A DNA stretch of 64,000 bases from positions 1,984,001 to 2,048,000 of the forward strand of contig NZ_SNWR01000001.1 in NCBI RefSeq assembly GCF_004362215.1. Direction: 5' to 3'. How positions within the stretch are numbered: position 1 is the stretch's first letter; each line of letters starts with the position of its first letter. The notes beneath the pieces were generated by a model that was not told the DNA's origin, did not search any database, and was given only the letters and a program-made list of their open reading frames with translations. Origin of the DNA: Paractinoplanes brasiliensis (GTDB lineage: Bacteria; Actinomycetota; Actinomycetes; Mycobacteriales; Micromonosporaceae). Shown here one piece after another: positions 8,018-16,252 of the stretch. The position numbers were made by a program, and so were the translations under genes.

Positions 8018-9151
8018 TCAGCCTCCGCTGTTCTCCATCTCGGCGCCCTCGGGGACGGTGTCGTCGTCGCGGCTGTCCAGCCAGCCGTGCGGCAGCGACA
8101 CCTTGCCCGGCGCGTTGACCCGCCCACGCGGCTGCCCCAGCTCGCCCACCGGGAACGGCTCCCCCGGGTCGAGCTTGCCCAGCAGGTCGTCCAGCTCGGC
8201 CAGCGACGAGATCATCGCCAGCCGCCGCCGCAGCTCGCCGCCGATCGGGAAGCCCTTCAGATACCACGCCACGTGCTTACGGAAGTCGGCACAACCGTGC
8301 TTCTCGTCACCGAGCGCGTCGACCAGCAACTCGGCGTGCCGTGACATGATCTTTGCGACCTCGCCGAGCAGGGGCAGCACCGGCTTGTAGCCGGCGCCCT
8401 GCGTGAACGCGGCCTCCAGGTCGGCGAAGAGCCACGGCCGGCCCAGGCAGCCGCGCCCGACCACCACGCCGTCGACCCCGGTGTGCTCCACCATGCGCAG
8501 CGCGTCGGAGCCTTCCCAGATATCGCCGTTGCCGAGCACGGGAACGTCGAGTGCCTGCTTCAGCGTCGCGATCGCGTCCCAGTCGGCCTGGCCCGAATAC
8601 CGCTGCTCGGCCGTGCGCGCGTGCAGCGCCACCGCGGCCACGCCCGCTTCCTGGGCGATCAAACCCGCTTCCACGTACGTCAAATGGTCGTCATCGATGC
8701 CCTTGCGCATCTTGACCGTCAACGGGATCCCGTACGGGCGTGCCGCCTCGACGGCCTGTCGCACGATGCGCCCGAAAAGCTTGCGCCGCCACGGCAACGC
8801 CGAGCCCCCGCCACGCCGGGTGACCTTGGGCACCGGGCACCCGAAGTTGAGGTCGATGTGGTCGGCCAGCCCGTCCTCGCCGACCATCCGCACGGCGGCC
8901 GCGGTCACCTCGGGGTCGACCCCGTAGAGCTGCAGGCTGCGAAAGTCCTCGTCCTCGGCGAACGCGATCATCTGGAGCGTCTTGGGGATCCGCTCGACCA
9001 GCGCCCGAGTTGTGATCATCTCGCAGACGTAGACACCCCCGCCCTGTTCCCGGCAGAGACGCCGAAAGGCCACGTTCGTGATCCCCGCCATCGGGGCCAG
9101 CACGACGGGCGGGTTCACGGCGTGGTCGCCGAGCATGAGCGGTGCAGTCAC
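8018..9151 (-). CDS. dusB: tRNA-dihydrouridine synthase, DusB type
   Basis: FMN-dependent enzyme reducing uridine to dihydrouridine in tRNA D-loops, 377 residues. Visible motifs are PVVLAPMAGITNVAFRRLC (FMN-binding strand 1), DLNFGCPVPKVTRRGGGSAL with the catalytic Cys, TVKMRKGIDDDHLTY, ALHARTAEQRYSG and VPVLGNGDIW. Starts at GTG 9151 or ATG 9136 are both possible; a GGGGGAG tract abuts the GTG and sits 15 bases from the ATG. The last 50 residues are acidic and linker-like. Position beside glyS is common in actinobacteria. Confidence 0.93.
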   Translation of the reverse strand: MTAPLMLGDHAVNPPVVLAPMAGITNVAFRRLCREQGGGVYVCEMITTRALVERIPKTLQMIAFAEDEDFRSLQLYGVDPEVTAAAVRMVGEDGLADHIDLNFGCPVPKVTRRGGGSALPWRRKLFGRIVRQAVEAARPYGIPLTVKMRKGIDDDHLTYVEAGLIAQEAGVAAVALHARTAEQRYSGQADWDAIATLKQALDVPVLGNGDIWEGSDALRMVEHTGVDGVVVGRGCLGRPWLFADLEAAFTQGAGYKPVLPLLGEVAKIMSRHAELLVDALGDEKHGCADFRKHVAWYLKGFPIGGELRRRLAMISSLAELDDLLGKLDPGEPFPVGELGQPRGRVNAPGKVSLPHGWLDSRDDDTVPEGAEMENSGG

Positions 9152-9190
9152 TCCCCCAGCGTAGTTGCCGGTTGTCCGTACGCTGAATCC

Positions 9191-9655
9191 ATGGAGGCTC
9201 GGAAGATCAGCGCGTGGAAGAGCGACTACGTCGTGACCGACCGTGGCCGCGAGATCGCTACGTGGGACAAGTCGACCTGGAAGAGCGGCGGAGTGTTCAC
9301 GCTTGAGGGGCGTCGCCACACGGTCCGGTCGAACGCGTGGGGCACCAAGTACACGATGACCGACGACTCCGATGTGGTGCTCGCCTCGGCCGAGCGGGTG
9401 GGCCGCAAACGCTGGTCGGTCTCGTCCGGCGGCCGGACCTACCACTTCCGCCGCAAGTCCATGTGGTCCGGCGAGGAGGAACTGATCCTCGGCGACATGC
9501 GCGTCGGCAGCGTCCGCAAGACCAATTTCTGGGGCAACACCGTCGAGGTCGAGCTGCCCGGCCTCCCCCAGTCCCTGCAGCTCTTCGTCCTGGCCGTCGT
9601 CCTCAGCAAGTGGGCCGCCGAATCATCCGCAGCCGCCTCCAGCGGCGCCGGCTGA
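9191..9655 (+). CDS. Conserved hypothetical protein, possible LURP-one/tubby-like fold
   Basis: A 154-residue protein transcribed divergently from dusB. It is rich in Trp, Lys and Ser, with repeated short strands such as WKSDYVVTDRGREIATWDKS, WGTKYTMTDDSDVVLASAER and GRKRWSVSSGGRTYHF, and ends in one hydrophobic helix (SLQLFVLAVVLSKWAAES). The alternating beta pattern with D/T-containing turns and the C-terminal buried helix resembles the LURP-one/tubby C-terminal fold. This is a pattern judgement only. Function unknown. A bidirectional hairpin follows the stop. Confidence 0.6.
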   Translation: MEARKISAWKSDYVVTDRGREIATWDKSTWKSGGVFTLEGRRHTVRSNAWGTKYTMTDDSDVVLASAERVGRKRWSVSSGGRTYHFRRKSMWSGEEELILGDMRVGSVRKTNFWGNTVEVELPGLPQSLQLFVLAVVLSKWAAESSAAASSGAG

Positions 9656-9658
9656 GGG

Positions 9659-9687
9659 ATGAAGGGCCGCGCGAGACGGCCCTTCAT
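9659..9687. terminator. Bidirectional terminator hairpin between convergent genes
   Basis: An 11-bp perfect stem (9659-9669 with 9677-9687) and seven-base loop, placed three bases after the + strand stop and five bases before the stop of glyS on the minus strand. It can serve both genes. Confidence 0.8.
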
Positions 9688-9692
9688 CATTG

Positions 9693-11072
9693 TCAGCAGC
9701 CGGGCAGGCGCTTGATCAAGTAGTCCTCGATCTGGGCCAGGCCGACGCGTTCCTGCTTCATGGTGTCTCGGTCGCGGACCGTTACGGCGTCGTCGGTCAG
9801 GGTGTCGAAGTCGACCGTGACGCAGAACGGGGTGCCGATCTCGTCCTGGCGGCGGTAACGCCGGCCGATGGCCTGGGAGTCGTCGAACTCGACGATCCAG
9901 CGCTTACGCAGGTCGGCCGCCAGCCCCTTGGCCTTCGGCGACAGCTCCGGGTTACGCGAGAGCGGCAGCACCGCCACCTTGACCGGGGCCAGCCGCGGGT
10001 CGAAGCGCATGACCGTGCGCTTGTCGACGCCGCCCTTGGTGTTGGGTGCCTCGTCCTCGTCGTACGCCTCGAGCAGGAAGGCCAGCACCGCGCGGGTGAG
10101 ACCGGCCGCGGGCTCGATCACGTACGGCACCCAGCGTTCCTGCTTCTCCTGGTCGAAGTACGACAGGTCGACGCCGGAGTGCTTCGAGTGGGTGGACAGG
10201 TCGAAGTCCGTACGGTTGGCGATTCCCTCGAGCTCGGCGAACTCGGTGCCACCGAACTGGAAGCGGTACTCGATGTCGACGGTGCGCTTCGAGTAGTGCG
10301 ACAGCTTCTCTTTCGGGTGCTCGTAGAAGCGCAGGTTCTTCTCGGACAGGCCGAGCCCGAGGTACCAGTTCCAGCGCTCCTGGAGCCAGTACTCGTGCCA
10401 CTGTTCGTCCTTGCCCGGCTCGACGAAGAACTCCATCTCCATCTGCTCGAACTCACGCGTACGGAAAATGAAGTTGCCCGGCGTGATCTCGTTGCGGAAG
10501 CTCTTGCCGACCTGCGCGATGCCGAACGGCGGCTTCTTGCGGGCCGCGGTGGCCACGTTGTTGTAGTTGACGAAGATGCCCTGCGCGGTCTCGGGCCGCA
10601 GGTAGTGCAGGCCCTCGGCGCTCTCGGTCGGGCCCAGGTACGTCTTCATCAGGCCGTTGAACATCTTCGGCTCGGTGAAGGTGCCCTTGTTGCCGCAGTT
10701 GGGGCAGTTCAGCTCCTGCAGCGAGGACGGCAGCGAGCCGTGCTTGGCCTCGTACGCCTCCTCGAGGTGGTCGGCGCGGAAACGCTTGTGGCAGGACTGG
10801 CACTCGGTCAGCGGGTCGACGAAGGCGTCGAGGTGACCGGAGGCAGCCCACACGTCACGCGCGAGGATGACAGCGGAGTCGAGTCCGACGATGTCGTCGC
10901 GCTGCTGGACCATCGTGCGCCACCACTGGCGGCGGACGTTCTCCTTCAGCTCCACGCCCAGCGGACCGTAGTCCCAGGCCGAGCGGGTTCCTCCGTAGAT
11001 CTCGCTGGAGGGGAAGACGAAGCCTCGGCGCTTGGCCAGGCTGACGACGGAGTCGATACGGTCGGCGGGCAT
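9693..11072 (-). CDS. glyS: Glycyl-tRNA synthetase, class II single-chain
   Basis: Charges tRNA-Gly with glycine, 459 residues, normal for the alpha2 bacterial type. Motifs: RRGFVFPSSEIYGG at the N-terminus, a zinc-type CQSCHKRF...CPNCGNKG insertion, class II motif 2 region around GKSFRNEITPGNFIFRTREF, the EFEQMEMEFF strand, motif 3 in EPAAGLTRAVLAFL, and a C-terminal anticodon-binding domain (VKVAVLPLSRNPEL...). AGGAGG lies a few bases before ATG 11072. No T-box leader is visible in the short upstream gap. Confidence 0.97.
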   Translation of the reverse strand: MPADRIDSVVSLAKRRGFVFPSSEIYGGTRSAWDYGPLGVELKENVRRQWWRTMVQQRDDIVGLDSAVILARDVWAASGHLDAFVDPLTECQSCHKRFRADHLEEAYEAKHGSLPSSLQELNCPNCGNKGTFTEPKMFNGLMKTYLGPTESAEGLHYLRPETAQGIFVNYNNVATAARKKPPFGIAQVGKSFRNEITPGNFIFRTREFEQMEMEFFVEPGKDEQWHEYWLQERWNWYLGLGLSEKNLRFYEHPKEKLSHYSKRTVDIEYRFQFGGTEFAELEGIANRTDFDLSTHSKHSGVDLSYFDQEKQERWVPYVIEPAAGLTRAVLAFLLEAYDEDEAPNTKGGVDKRTVMRFDPRLAPVKVAVLPLSRNPELSPKAKGLAADLRKRWIVEFDDSQAIGRRYRRQDEIGTPFCVTVDFDTLTDDAVTVRDRDTMKQERVGLAQIEDYLIKRLPGC

Positions 11073-11151
11073 GTTCCTCCTACGCCGGCTGGGTGTCGGC
11101 GGGGACCTCGAAGGTAGTGATCACCTGGCGTGATCGGGACAAACAGCGAGA

Positions 11152-11646
11152 TTACTCCCCGACCTCGCACACCTCGAACTGGCCCGTCGACTGGTTCTGA
11201 TCGAGGGAGGCCCTGAGCTGCTCGACCTGACCGTCCTCGAGCGTCGCGGTGACCGGCATGGTCATGGACACGGTGCTGAACCGGCCCAGTTTCCAGTCGG
11301 TGATCCTTTCCTCGGCCGCGACGCGCGTGCGGAACTCCGAGGCCGTCTCGCGCCGCCGGGCCTGCTCACAGAGCAACCCGTACGCCTGGTCGAAGCGCTC
11401 GCCGCGCAGAGCGTTCAGATAGTCGTCGACGGCGGCGTGCGCCTGCTCGTCGAGAGCGCCCGAGATCGACGTGCCGAGGCCGATGAGCGCGGCCAGCCCG
11501 CCACCGCAGACGAGCACGAGCACGCCCGCGCCGATGCCCAGGCCCCAGCCGAGACGCTTGCCCTTGCCCTCGACGGGCGGGGCCGGGAACGGCGGCTGGA
11601 CACCCGGGCCCTGCGGCGGGACCGGAACATGAGGCGCCGTCGTCAT
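11152..11646 (-). CDS. Membrane-anchored hypothetical protein with proline-rich N-terminus
   Basis: A 164-residue protein. It has a Pro-rich cytoplasmic head (residues 1-27), one membrane helix (LGIGAGVLVLVCGGGLAALIGLG) and an extracytoplasmic domain with YLNALRGERFDQAYGLLCEQ, typical of DUF4878-like or lumazine-binding-like folds often found after such anchors in actinobacteria. Two Cys residues (in LLCEQ and EVCEVGE) could pair outside the cell. ATG 11646 is the only sensible start. It ends 79 bases upstream of glyS. Function unknown. Confidence 0.7.
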   Translation of the reverse strand: MTTAPHVPVPPQGPGVQPPFPAPPVEGKGKRLGWGLGIGAGVLVLVCGGGLAALIGLGTSISGALDEQAHAAVDDYLNALRGERFDQAYGLLCEQARRRETASEFRTRVAAEERITDWKLGRFSTVSMTMPVTATLEDGQVEQLRASLDQNQSTGQFEVCEVGE

Positions 11647-11663
11647 GGCGCCAAGCGTAGTCG

Positions 11664-12005
11664 TCAGCGCCAGGGCTCGGCGGCCCGGTCGCTCTCGGCC
11701 ACCTCGACCTTCCCGCCCGGTTCGGCGCTGGCCAGGGTCTCGAACGCGGACGGCTCGTCGATCGACTCGCTCAGCAGCGGGGTCGCGTGGACCTTGACGT
11801 CGAAGCCGCCCAGGGCCCGCCGGTAGGCTCCGACGGACTGCCACTCGGTGACCAGGGTCCACCAGTCCGGGTCGTCGAGGGCGCGGGTCAGCCGGCCGGA
11901 GACATACCCTGGTCGTTCGGCCAGGGCGGCGAGCGCGGCGTGCGCCCGCTCGACGAAGCCGTCCTGCGTGTCCGGCTGCACGTGAAAGCGGTTGAGCACC
12001 AGCAT
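11664..12005 (-). CDS. Antibiotic biosynthesis monooxygenase (ABM) domain protein
   Basis: A 113-residue ferredoxin-like dimeric barrel protein: MLVLNRFHVQPDTQDGFVER start, a helix ALAALAERPGYVSGRLTRA, and the strand WWTLVTEWQSVGAYRRAL. Family members include quinone monooxygenases, haem-degrading enzymes and small non-catalytic relatives. The substrate cannot be assigned. It starts at ATG 12005, 31 bases from the divergent small membrane protein gene, and ends 17 bases before the next minus-strand gene. Confidence 0.8.
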   Translation of the reverse strand: MLVLNRFHVQPDTQDGFVERAHAALAALAERPGYVSGRLTRALDDPDWWTLVTEWQSVGAYRRALGGFDVKVHATPLLSESIDEPSAFETLASAEPGGKVEVAESDRAAEPWR

Positions 12006-12036
12006 GCGACGAGAGTACGCAGCGACGAGGAGTGAC

Positions 12037-12294
12037 GTGGTGACGCCTTCCGACAACCTGCTCGGGCGCCTGTCCCGGGTGAACCCCACGGCCGCCTTCG
12101 TCCTCGCGCTGGCGGTGATGCTCGGTGGCCTCTTCCTGCCGGGCATCGTCGGCGCCGCCCTGCTGTTCGTGCTGGCCGCGGGCCTGGCCGCGCTCACCTT
12201 CACGACCTGGCCGGTGCAGTCGGGCTCGACCCGCGCCCTCCGCCTGCTGATTCTGGCCCTGTTGCTCGCGGTCGTGGTGACCAAGGCGCTCTAG
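12037..12294 (+). CDS. Small two- to three-helix membrane protein
   Basis: An 85-residue protein with hydrophobic segments around residues 18-50 (TAAFVLALAVMLGGLFLPGI and ALLFVLAAGLAALTF) and a C-terminal one (LLILALLLAVVVTKAL). GTG 12037 or 12040 is the start, with GAGGAG upstream. Small proteins of this type next to ABM-domain genes are common in actinobacteria; no function is known. It ends 13 bases before the Zur box. Confidence 0.65.
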   Translation: MVTPSDNLLGRLSRVNPTAAFVLALAVMLGGLFLPGIVGAALLFVLAAGLAALTFTTWPVQSGSTRALRLLILALLLAVVVTKAL

Positions 12295-12307
12295 ACACAT
12301 GCGCTTT

Positions 12308-12328
12308 TGACAATCATTATCATTGTCA
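12308..12328. promoter_or_regulatory. Zur box controlling the zinc operon
   Basis: A 21-bp palindrome, TGACAAT-N7-ATTGTCA, whose central part is CATTATC; every base outside the centre pairs. This is the classic Fur/Zur-type operator. It overlaps a TTGACA -35-like hexamer (12307-12312) and lies 15 bases before the znuA start. Zn-loaded Zur, encoded by the last gene of the same operon, would block transcription here. Confidence 0.92.
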
Positions 12329-12343
12329 GAGACAGTGGGTGGT

Positions 12344-13264
12344 ATGCGCCGCCGTCTTCTCTCTGCTCTGCTCGTGCCGGCCGTCGCCCTCGCCGGGTGC
12401 GGTGATCAGGCCGCCTCCGGGGAGAAGCCGGAGGACGGGAAGTTCGAGATCGTCACGGCGTTCTATCCGCTGCAGTTCCTCAGCGAGCGGATCGGAGGCG
12501 ATGTGGTCAGCGTCACCAACCTCACCAAGCCGGGCGCCGAGCCGCACGACCTCGAACTCACCCCACGCCAGGTCGGCCAGATCGCCGACGCCGGCCTCGC
12601 GGTCTACATCAAGGGCTTCCAGCCGGCCGTCGACGAGGCCATCGGGCTGGAGGCCGAGGACAAGGGGTTCGACGCTGCCGCGGTCGTGCCCCTGCTGCCC
12701 GCGGGCGGCGAGGACGACGACGGCCACGAGCACTCCGAGGCCGAGGGCGGCGAGGACCCGCACGTCTGGCTCGATCCCGTCCGCCTGGCCACGATCGCCG
12801 GCAAGCTGGCCGAGCGCCTCGGCCAGGCCGACCCCGCGCACGCCGCCGGATACGCCGAGCGGGCCCGCGCCCTCGGCGCCGAGCTGACCGCGCTGAACAC
12901 CGAGTTCGCCGCCGGCCTGAAGACCTGCGACCGCCGCGAGCTGGTGACCAGCCACACCGCCTTCGCCTATCTGGCCGCCCGCTACGACCTGCACCAGGTC
13001 GGCATCACCGGCATCTCGCCCGAGGCCGAGCCCTCGCCGCAGCGCCTCGCCGCCGTGGCCCGGGAGGCCCGCGAGACCGGCGCCACCACGATCTTCTTCG
13101 AGACCCTGGTCAGCCCGGCGGTGGCCGAGACCATCGCCCGTGAGGTCGGCGCCAGGACAGCCGTGCTCGACCCGCTCGAAGGCCTCACCGACTCCACCGG
13201 CGACTACTTCACCGTCATGCGGCAGAACCTGGCCACCCTCGAGACCGGACTGGGGTGCAAGTGA
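12344..13264 (+). CDS. znuA: Zinc ABC transporter substrate-binding lipoprotein
   Basis: Captures Zn2+ outside the membrane, 306 residues. The signal peptide ends in a lipobox (VALAGC, Cys19). Cluster A-I metal ligands are visible: His in GAEPHDLELT, His in EDPHVWLDP, His in LVTSHTAFAYL and an acidic ligand near the C-terminus (ALDP-like VLDPLEGL). A His/Asp/Glu-rich loop (EDDDGHEHSEAEGG) before the second ligand is typical of zinc rather than manganese carriers. ATG 12344 is only 15 bases from the Zur box, so the mRNA leader is very short or absent. The stop overlaps znuC. Confidence 0.95.
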   Translation: MRRRLLSALLVPAVALAGCGDQAASGEKPEDGKFEIVTAFYPLQFLSERIGGDVVSVTNLTKPGAEPHDLELTPRQVGQIADAGLAVYIKGFQPAVDEAIGLEAEDKGFDAAAVVPLLPAGGEDDDGHEHSEAEGGEDPHVWLDPVRLATIAGKLAERLGQADPAHAAGYAERARALGAELTALNTEFAAGLKTCDRRELVTSHTAFAYLAARYDLHQVGITGISPEAEPSPQRLAAVAREARETGATTIFFETLVSPAVAETIAREVGARTAVLDPLEGLTDSTGDYFTVMRQNLATLETGLGCK

Positions 13265-14043
13265 TGAGTGTCGTCTCGGTACGCCACGCCGCCGTCGGCT
13301 ACGACGGCCGCGAGATCCTGCACGACGTGTCGATGACCGTGGACGCCGGCGAGGTCGTCGCGATCCTGGGCGCCAACGGCTCCGGCAAGTCCACCCTGAT
13401 CCGGACGATCCTCGGGCTGGTCGCGCTCGGCCACGGCGAGATCGACCTGTTCGGCACCCCGCAGCGCAAGTTCCGCGACTGGGCCCGCGTCGGCTACGTG
13501 CCGCAGCGCCTCGGCGCGGGCAGCGGCGTGCCGGCCACGGTCGGCGAGGTCGTCGCCTCGGGGCGGCTGGCCCGGCGCGGCATCTTCCGGCCGTCCGGGG
13601 CGGCCGACCGGGCGGCGGTGCGGGACGCGCTGACCGACGTGGGCCTGCTGATGCGCATCAACGACCCGGTCACCACGCTCTCCGGCGGCCAGCAGCAGCG
13701 CACGCTGATCGCGCGGGCGCTGGCCGGCCGGCCCGACCTGCTGGTGCTCGACGAGCCGACGGCCGGGGTCGACGCGGCCAGCCAGGAGGCGTTCGCCGCC
13801 GCGCTGGGCCGGTTCGCCGGCGACGGCGGCACGATCCTGCTGGTCGCGCACGAGCTCGGCCCGTTGCGGCCGCTGATCGACAGGGCCGTCGTCGTGCACG
13901 AGGGCCGCATCGCGCACGAGGGCGCGCCACCCGAGCCGGCCGGTCACCACGCCGAACCCGACCACGACCATGTGCACCCGCACGCCGTGCAGCCCGCGGC
14001 GGGCATCTGCGTGGCCCCGGCCGACCGGATCGTGGCGAGCTGA
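13264..14043 (+). CDS. znuC: Zinc ABC transporter ATP-binding protein
   Basis: ATPase driving zinc import, 259 residues. Walker A GANGSGKST, signature LSGGQQQR, Walker B LLVLDEPTAGVD and the H-loop VAHELGPL are intact. The C-terminal 40 residues form a His/Asp-rich tail (HHAEPDHDHVHPHAVQ) that may sense or buffer zinc. ATG 13264 shares one base with the znuA stop (TGATG), indicating translational coupling. Confidence 0.95.
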   Translation: MSVVSVRHAAVGYDGREILHDVSMTVDAGEVVAILGANGSGKSTLIRTILGLVALGHGEIDLFGTPQRKFRDWARVGYVPQRLGAGSGVPATVGEVVASGRLARRGIFRPSGAADRAAVRDALTDVGLLMRINDPVTTLSGGQQQRTLIARALAGRPDLLVLDEPTAGVDAASQEAFAAALGRFAGDGGTILLVAHELGPLRPLIDRAVVVHEGRIAHEGAPPEPAGHHAEPDHDHVHPHAVQPAAGICVAPADRIVAS

Positions 14044-14045
14044 CG

Positions 14046-14924
14046 ATGGACCTCTTCCAGTACGACTTCATGATCCGCGCCCTGCTGGGCGCGCTGATCA
14101 TCGGCTTGACCGCGCCCGCCCTCGGCATCTATCTGGTGCAGCGGCGGCTCTCGCTGATCGGCGACGGCATCGGGCACGTGGCGCTGACCGGCGTCGGCGT
14201 GGGCCTGCTGCTCAACCAGTCCCCCGTGCTCAGCGCGGTGATCGTGGCGGCGATCGGCGCGGTCGGCGTCGAGCTGATCCGCGAGCGCGGCCGCACCTCC
14301 GGCGACCTGGCCCTGGCGCTGCTGTTCTACGGCGGCATCGCGGGTGGCGTGGTGCTGGTCGCGCTCTCCGACGACGCCAACAACAACAGCCTGGTGCAGT
14401 ACCTGTTCGGCTCGCTGATCACGACGTCGCCCGAGGACATCGCGGTGATCGCCGTGCTCGGGGCGGCCGTGCTGATCGCGATGCTGGTGTTCCGGCCGGC
14501 GCTGTTCGCGGTCTGCAACGACGAGGAGTACGCCCGGGTCAGCGGCCTGCCGGTGCGCGCGCTCAACCTGCTGATGGCCGTCACCACCGCCGTCACGGTG
14601 ACGATCGCCATGCGTACGGTGGGCCTTCTGCTCGTCTCGGCCCTGATGGTGATCCCGGTGGCCGCCGCGCAGCAGGTCACCCGCGGCTTCCGCACCACGA
14701 TGGCCGCCGCGATGGCGATCGGGCTGGTCGCGGCGGGCGCCGGGGTGGTCGTCTCGGCCGAGGCCGACACCCCGCCCGGCGCCACCACGGTGATCCTGGC
14801 GCTGGCCGTCTTCGTGGCGATCACCGTCGGGGCCGCGGGCCTGCGGATGGTGCGCCGGCATTCCCAGCCGCCCCGCGAGGTGGAGCCGCCCGACGTCGTT
14901 CTGCAGGAGGCCCCGGTCCGATGA
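14046..14924 (+). CDS. znuB: Zinc ABC transporter permease
   Basis: Membrane subunit of the ABC-3 (ZnuB) family, 292 residues with about eight hydrophobic helices. Conserved elements include FMIRALLGALIIGLTAPALG at the start, GDGIGHVALTGVGVGLL, and TVGLLLVSALMVIPVAAAQQ near helix 6. It starts two bases after the znuC stop and its own stop overlaps the ATG of the ArsR-family gene by four bases. Confidence 0.95.
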   Translation: MDLFQYDFMIRALLGALIIGLTAPALGIYLVQRRLSLIGDGIGHVALTGVGVGLLLNQSPVLSAVIVAAIGAVGVELIRERGRTSGDLALALLFYGGIAGGVVLVALSDDANNNSLVQYLFGSLITTSPEDIAVIAVLGAAVLIAMLVFRPALFAVCNDEEYARVSGLPVRALNLLMAVTTAVTVTIAMRTVGLLLVSALMVIPVAAAQQVTRGFRTTMAAAMAIGLVAAGAGVVVSAEADTPPGATTVILALAVFVAITVGAAGLRMVRRHSQPPREVEPPDVVLQEAPVR

Positions 14925-15223
14925 CGACGACGAGCGGTTACGAGGCGTACGAGTCGGCAGGTGAGCTGCTGCGGGCCCTGTCGGCGCCGATCCGGGTGGC
15001 GATCGTGGCAGAGTTGGGGGTGGGCGAGCGCTGCGTCCACGAGCTGGTCGAGAAGCTCGGCGCGCCGCAACCCCTGGTCTCCCAGCATCTGCGGGTGCTG
15101 CGCGGCGCCGGGGTGGTGCGGGGTGCACGCCGTGGACGCGAGATCGCATACTCGCTGGTGGACGATCACGTGGCGCACATCGTCGCCGATGCGGTCAGCC
15201 ATGCCAGGGAGGTCAGGTCGTGA
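14921..15223 (+). CDS. ArsR/SmtB-family zinc-responsive repressor
   Basis: A 100-residue winged-helix repressor. The recognition helix region is PQPLVSQHLRVLRGAGVV. The C-terminal helix contains DDHVAHIVADAVSHAREV, which fits the complete alpha-5 zinc site D-x-H-x10-H-x-x-E of SmtB/CzrA sensors. Such repressors leave DNA when zinc is abundant, usually to allow export. Here the gene is translationally coupled to znuB (ATGA overlap) and to zur (GTGA overlap), resembling the smtB-zur pair of mycobacteria but fused to the uptake genes. Its target operator was not found in the window. Confidence 0.88.
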   Translation: MTTTSGYEAYESAGELLRALSAPIRVAIVAELGVGERCVHELVEKLGAPQPLVSQHLRVLRGAGVVRGARRGREIAYSLVDDHVAHIVADAVSHAREVRS

Positions 15224-15627
15224 GTGCCGAACAGAACGTCGCGCAGCGCAACACCAAGCAGCGCAGCGCGGTGAGCGCCGTGCTGGCCGAGGCCGAGGGC
15301 TTCTACAGCGCGCAGGAACTGCACGCCCGGCTGCGGGAACAGGGTCAGCGGGTCGGCCTGACCACGGTCTATCGCACCCTGCAGGGTCTGGCCGACGCGG
15401 GCGAGATCGACGTGATGCGCCCGCCCGGCGGCGAACATCTTTACCGCCGCTGCAGCCAGGGCCACCACCACCATCTGGTGTGCCGTGAGTGTGGTTCGGC
15501 GGTCGAGGTCGAGGGCCCGGCGGTCGAGTCGTGGGCCGACAAGGTGGCCAGCCGGCACGGCTACGTCGACGTGTCGCACACGATGGAGATCTTCGGCACC
15601 TGCCCGGACTGCGCGAACAAGTCCTGA
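15220..15627 (+). CDS. zur: Zinc uptake regulator, Fur family
   Basis: A 135-residue repressor that binds DNA when loaded with zinc. The N-terminal winged helix contains AQELHARLREQGQRVGLTTVYR, typical of Fur proteins, and the regulatory site contains HHHHLVCRECG with a second CPDC pair near the end, the structural Zn(Cys)4. GTG 15220 overlaps the preceding stop. It should act on the palindrome at 12308-12328, giving negative feedback on its own operon. Confidence 0.94.
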   Translation: MSAEQNVAQRNTKQRSAVSAVLAEAEGFYSAQELHARLREQGQRVGLTTVYRTLQGLADAGEIDVMRPPGGEHLYRRCSQGHHHHLVCRECGSAVEVEGPAVESWADKVASRHGYVDVSHTMEIFGTCPDCANKS

Positions 15628-15643
15628 GTGGGACCCTGGGCCG

Positions 15644-16252
15644 GTGAAGCTCTACGCCGACCGGCTGCCCACCGCCGTACGCCAAATCCTCACCGACGCC
15701 ATCGTGGTCCTGTGGATCTATCTGTGGGTTCGCGCGGGTCTGTGGGTCAACGACATGGTCGAGAAACTCGGTGTCCCAGGGGCGAAGCTGGAGGCCGCCG
15801 GTGGGGGCATCGCCGACAACCTGAGCGACGCCGGCAGCAAGGTCGACGGCGTCCCGCTGGTCGGCGATCAGCTGGTCAAACCGTTCAACGGCGCCGCCTC
15901 GGCCGCCCGGTCGCTGGCCGAGGCGGGCCGTGAGCAGCAAGAGGTCGTCGACACGATGGCGATCGTCGTGGCTCTGGTGGCGGTGTCCGTTCCGTTGGCT
16001 CTCGTGCTGTTCCTCTGGCTTCCGCTGCGGCTGCGGTGGATGCGCCGGGCGTCGGTCGCTTCCGCCGTACGCGATCAGCCCGCCGGGCGTGACCTGCTGG
16101 CGTTGCGCGCCCTTTCCTCCCAGCCGCTCAACCGCCTGGCCAAGCTCGGTCCCGACATCGCGCAGAGCTGGCGCAACGGCGACGCCGCGGCGGTCGACGC
16201 GCTGGCCGAGCTGGAACTCAAGCGGCTCGGTCTGCGGTCTCGCCGGGAGTGA
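15644..16252 (+). CDS. Two-helix membrane protein of unknown function
   Basis: A 202-residue protein with hydrophobic segments around residues 16-33 (LTDAIVVLWIYLWVRAGLWV) and 106-128 (AIVVALVAVSVPLALVLFLW), an amphipathic linker between them, and a basic helical C-terminus (LKRLGLRSRRE). It starts at GTG 15644, 16 bases after zur, and could be read through from the zinc operon, though no metal-binding motif is visible. It overlaps the convergent next gene by 35 bases at the 3' ends. Confidence 0.68.
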   Translation: MKLYADRLPTAVRQILTDAIVVLWIYLWVRAGLWVNDMVEKLGVPGAKLEAAGGGIADNLSDAGSKVDGVPLVGDQLVKPFNGAASAARSLAEAGREQQEVVDTMAIVVALVAVSVPLALVLFLWLPLRLRWMRRASVASAVRDQPAGRDLLALRALSSQPLNRLAKLGPDIAQSWRNGDAAAVDALAELELKRLGLRSRRE

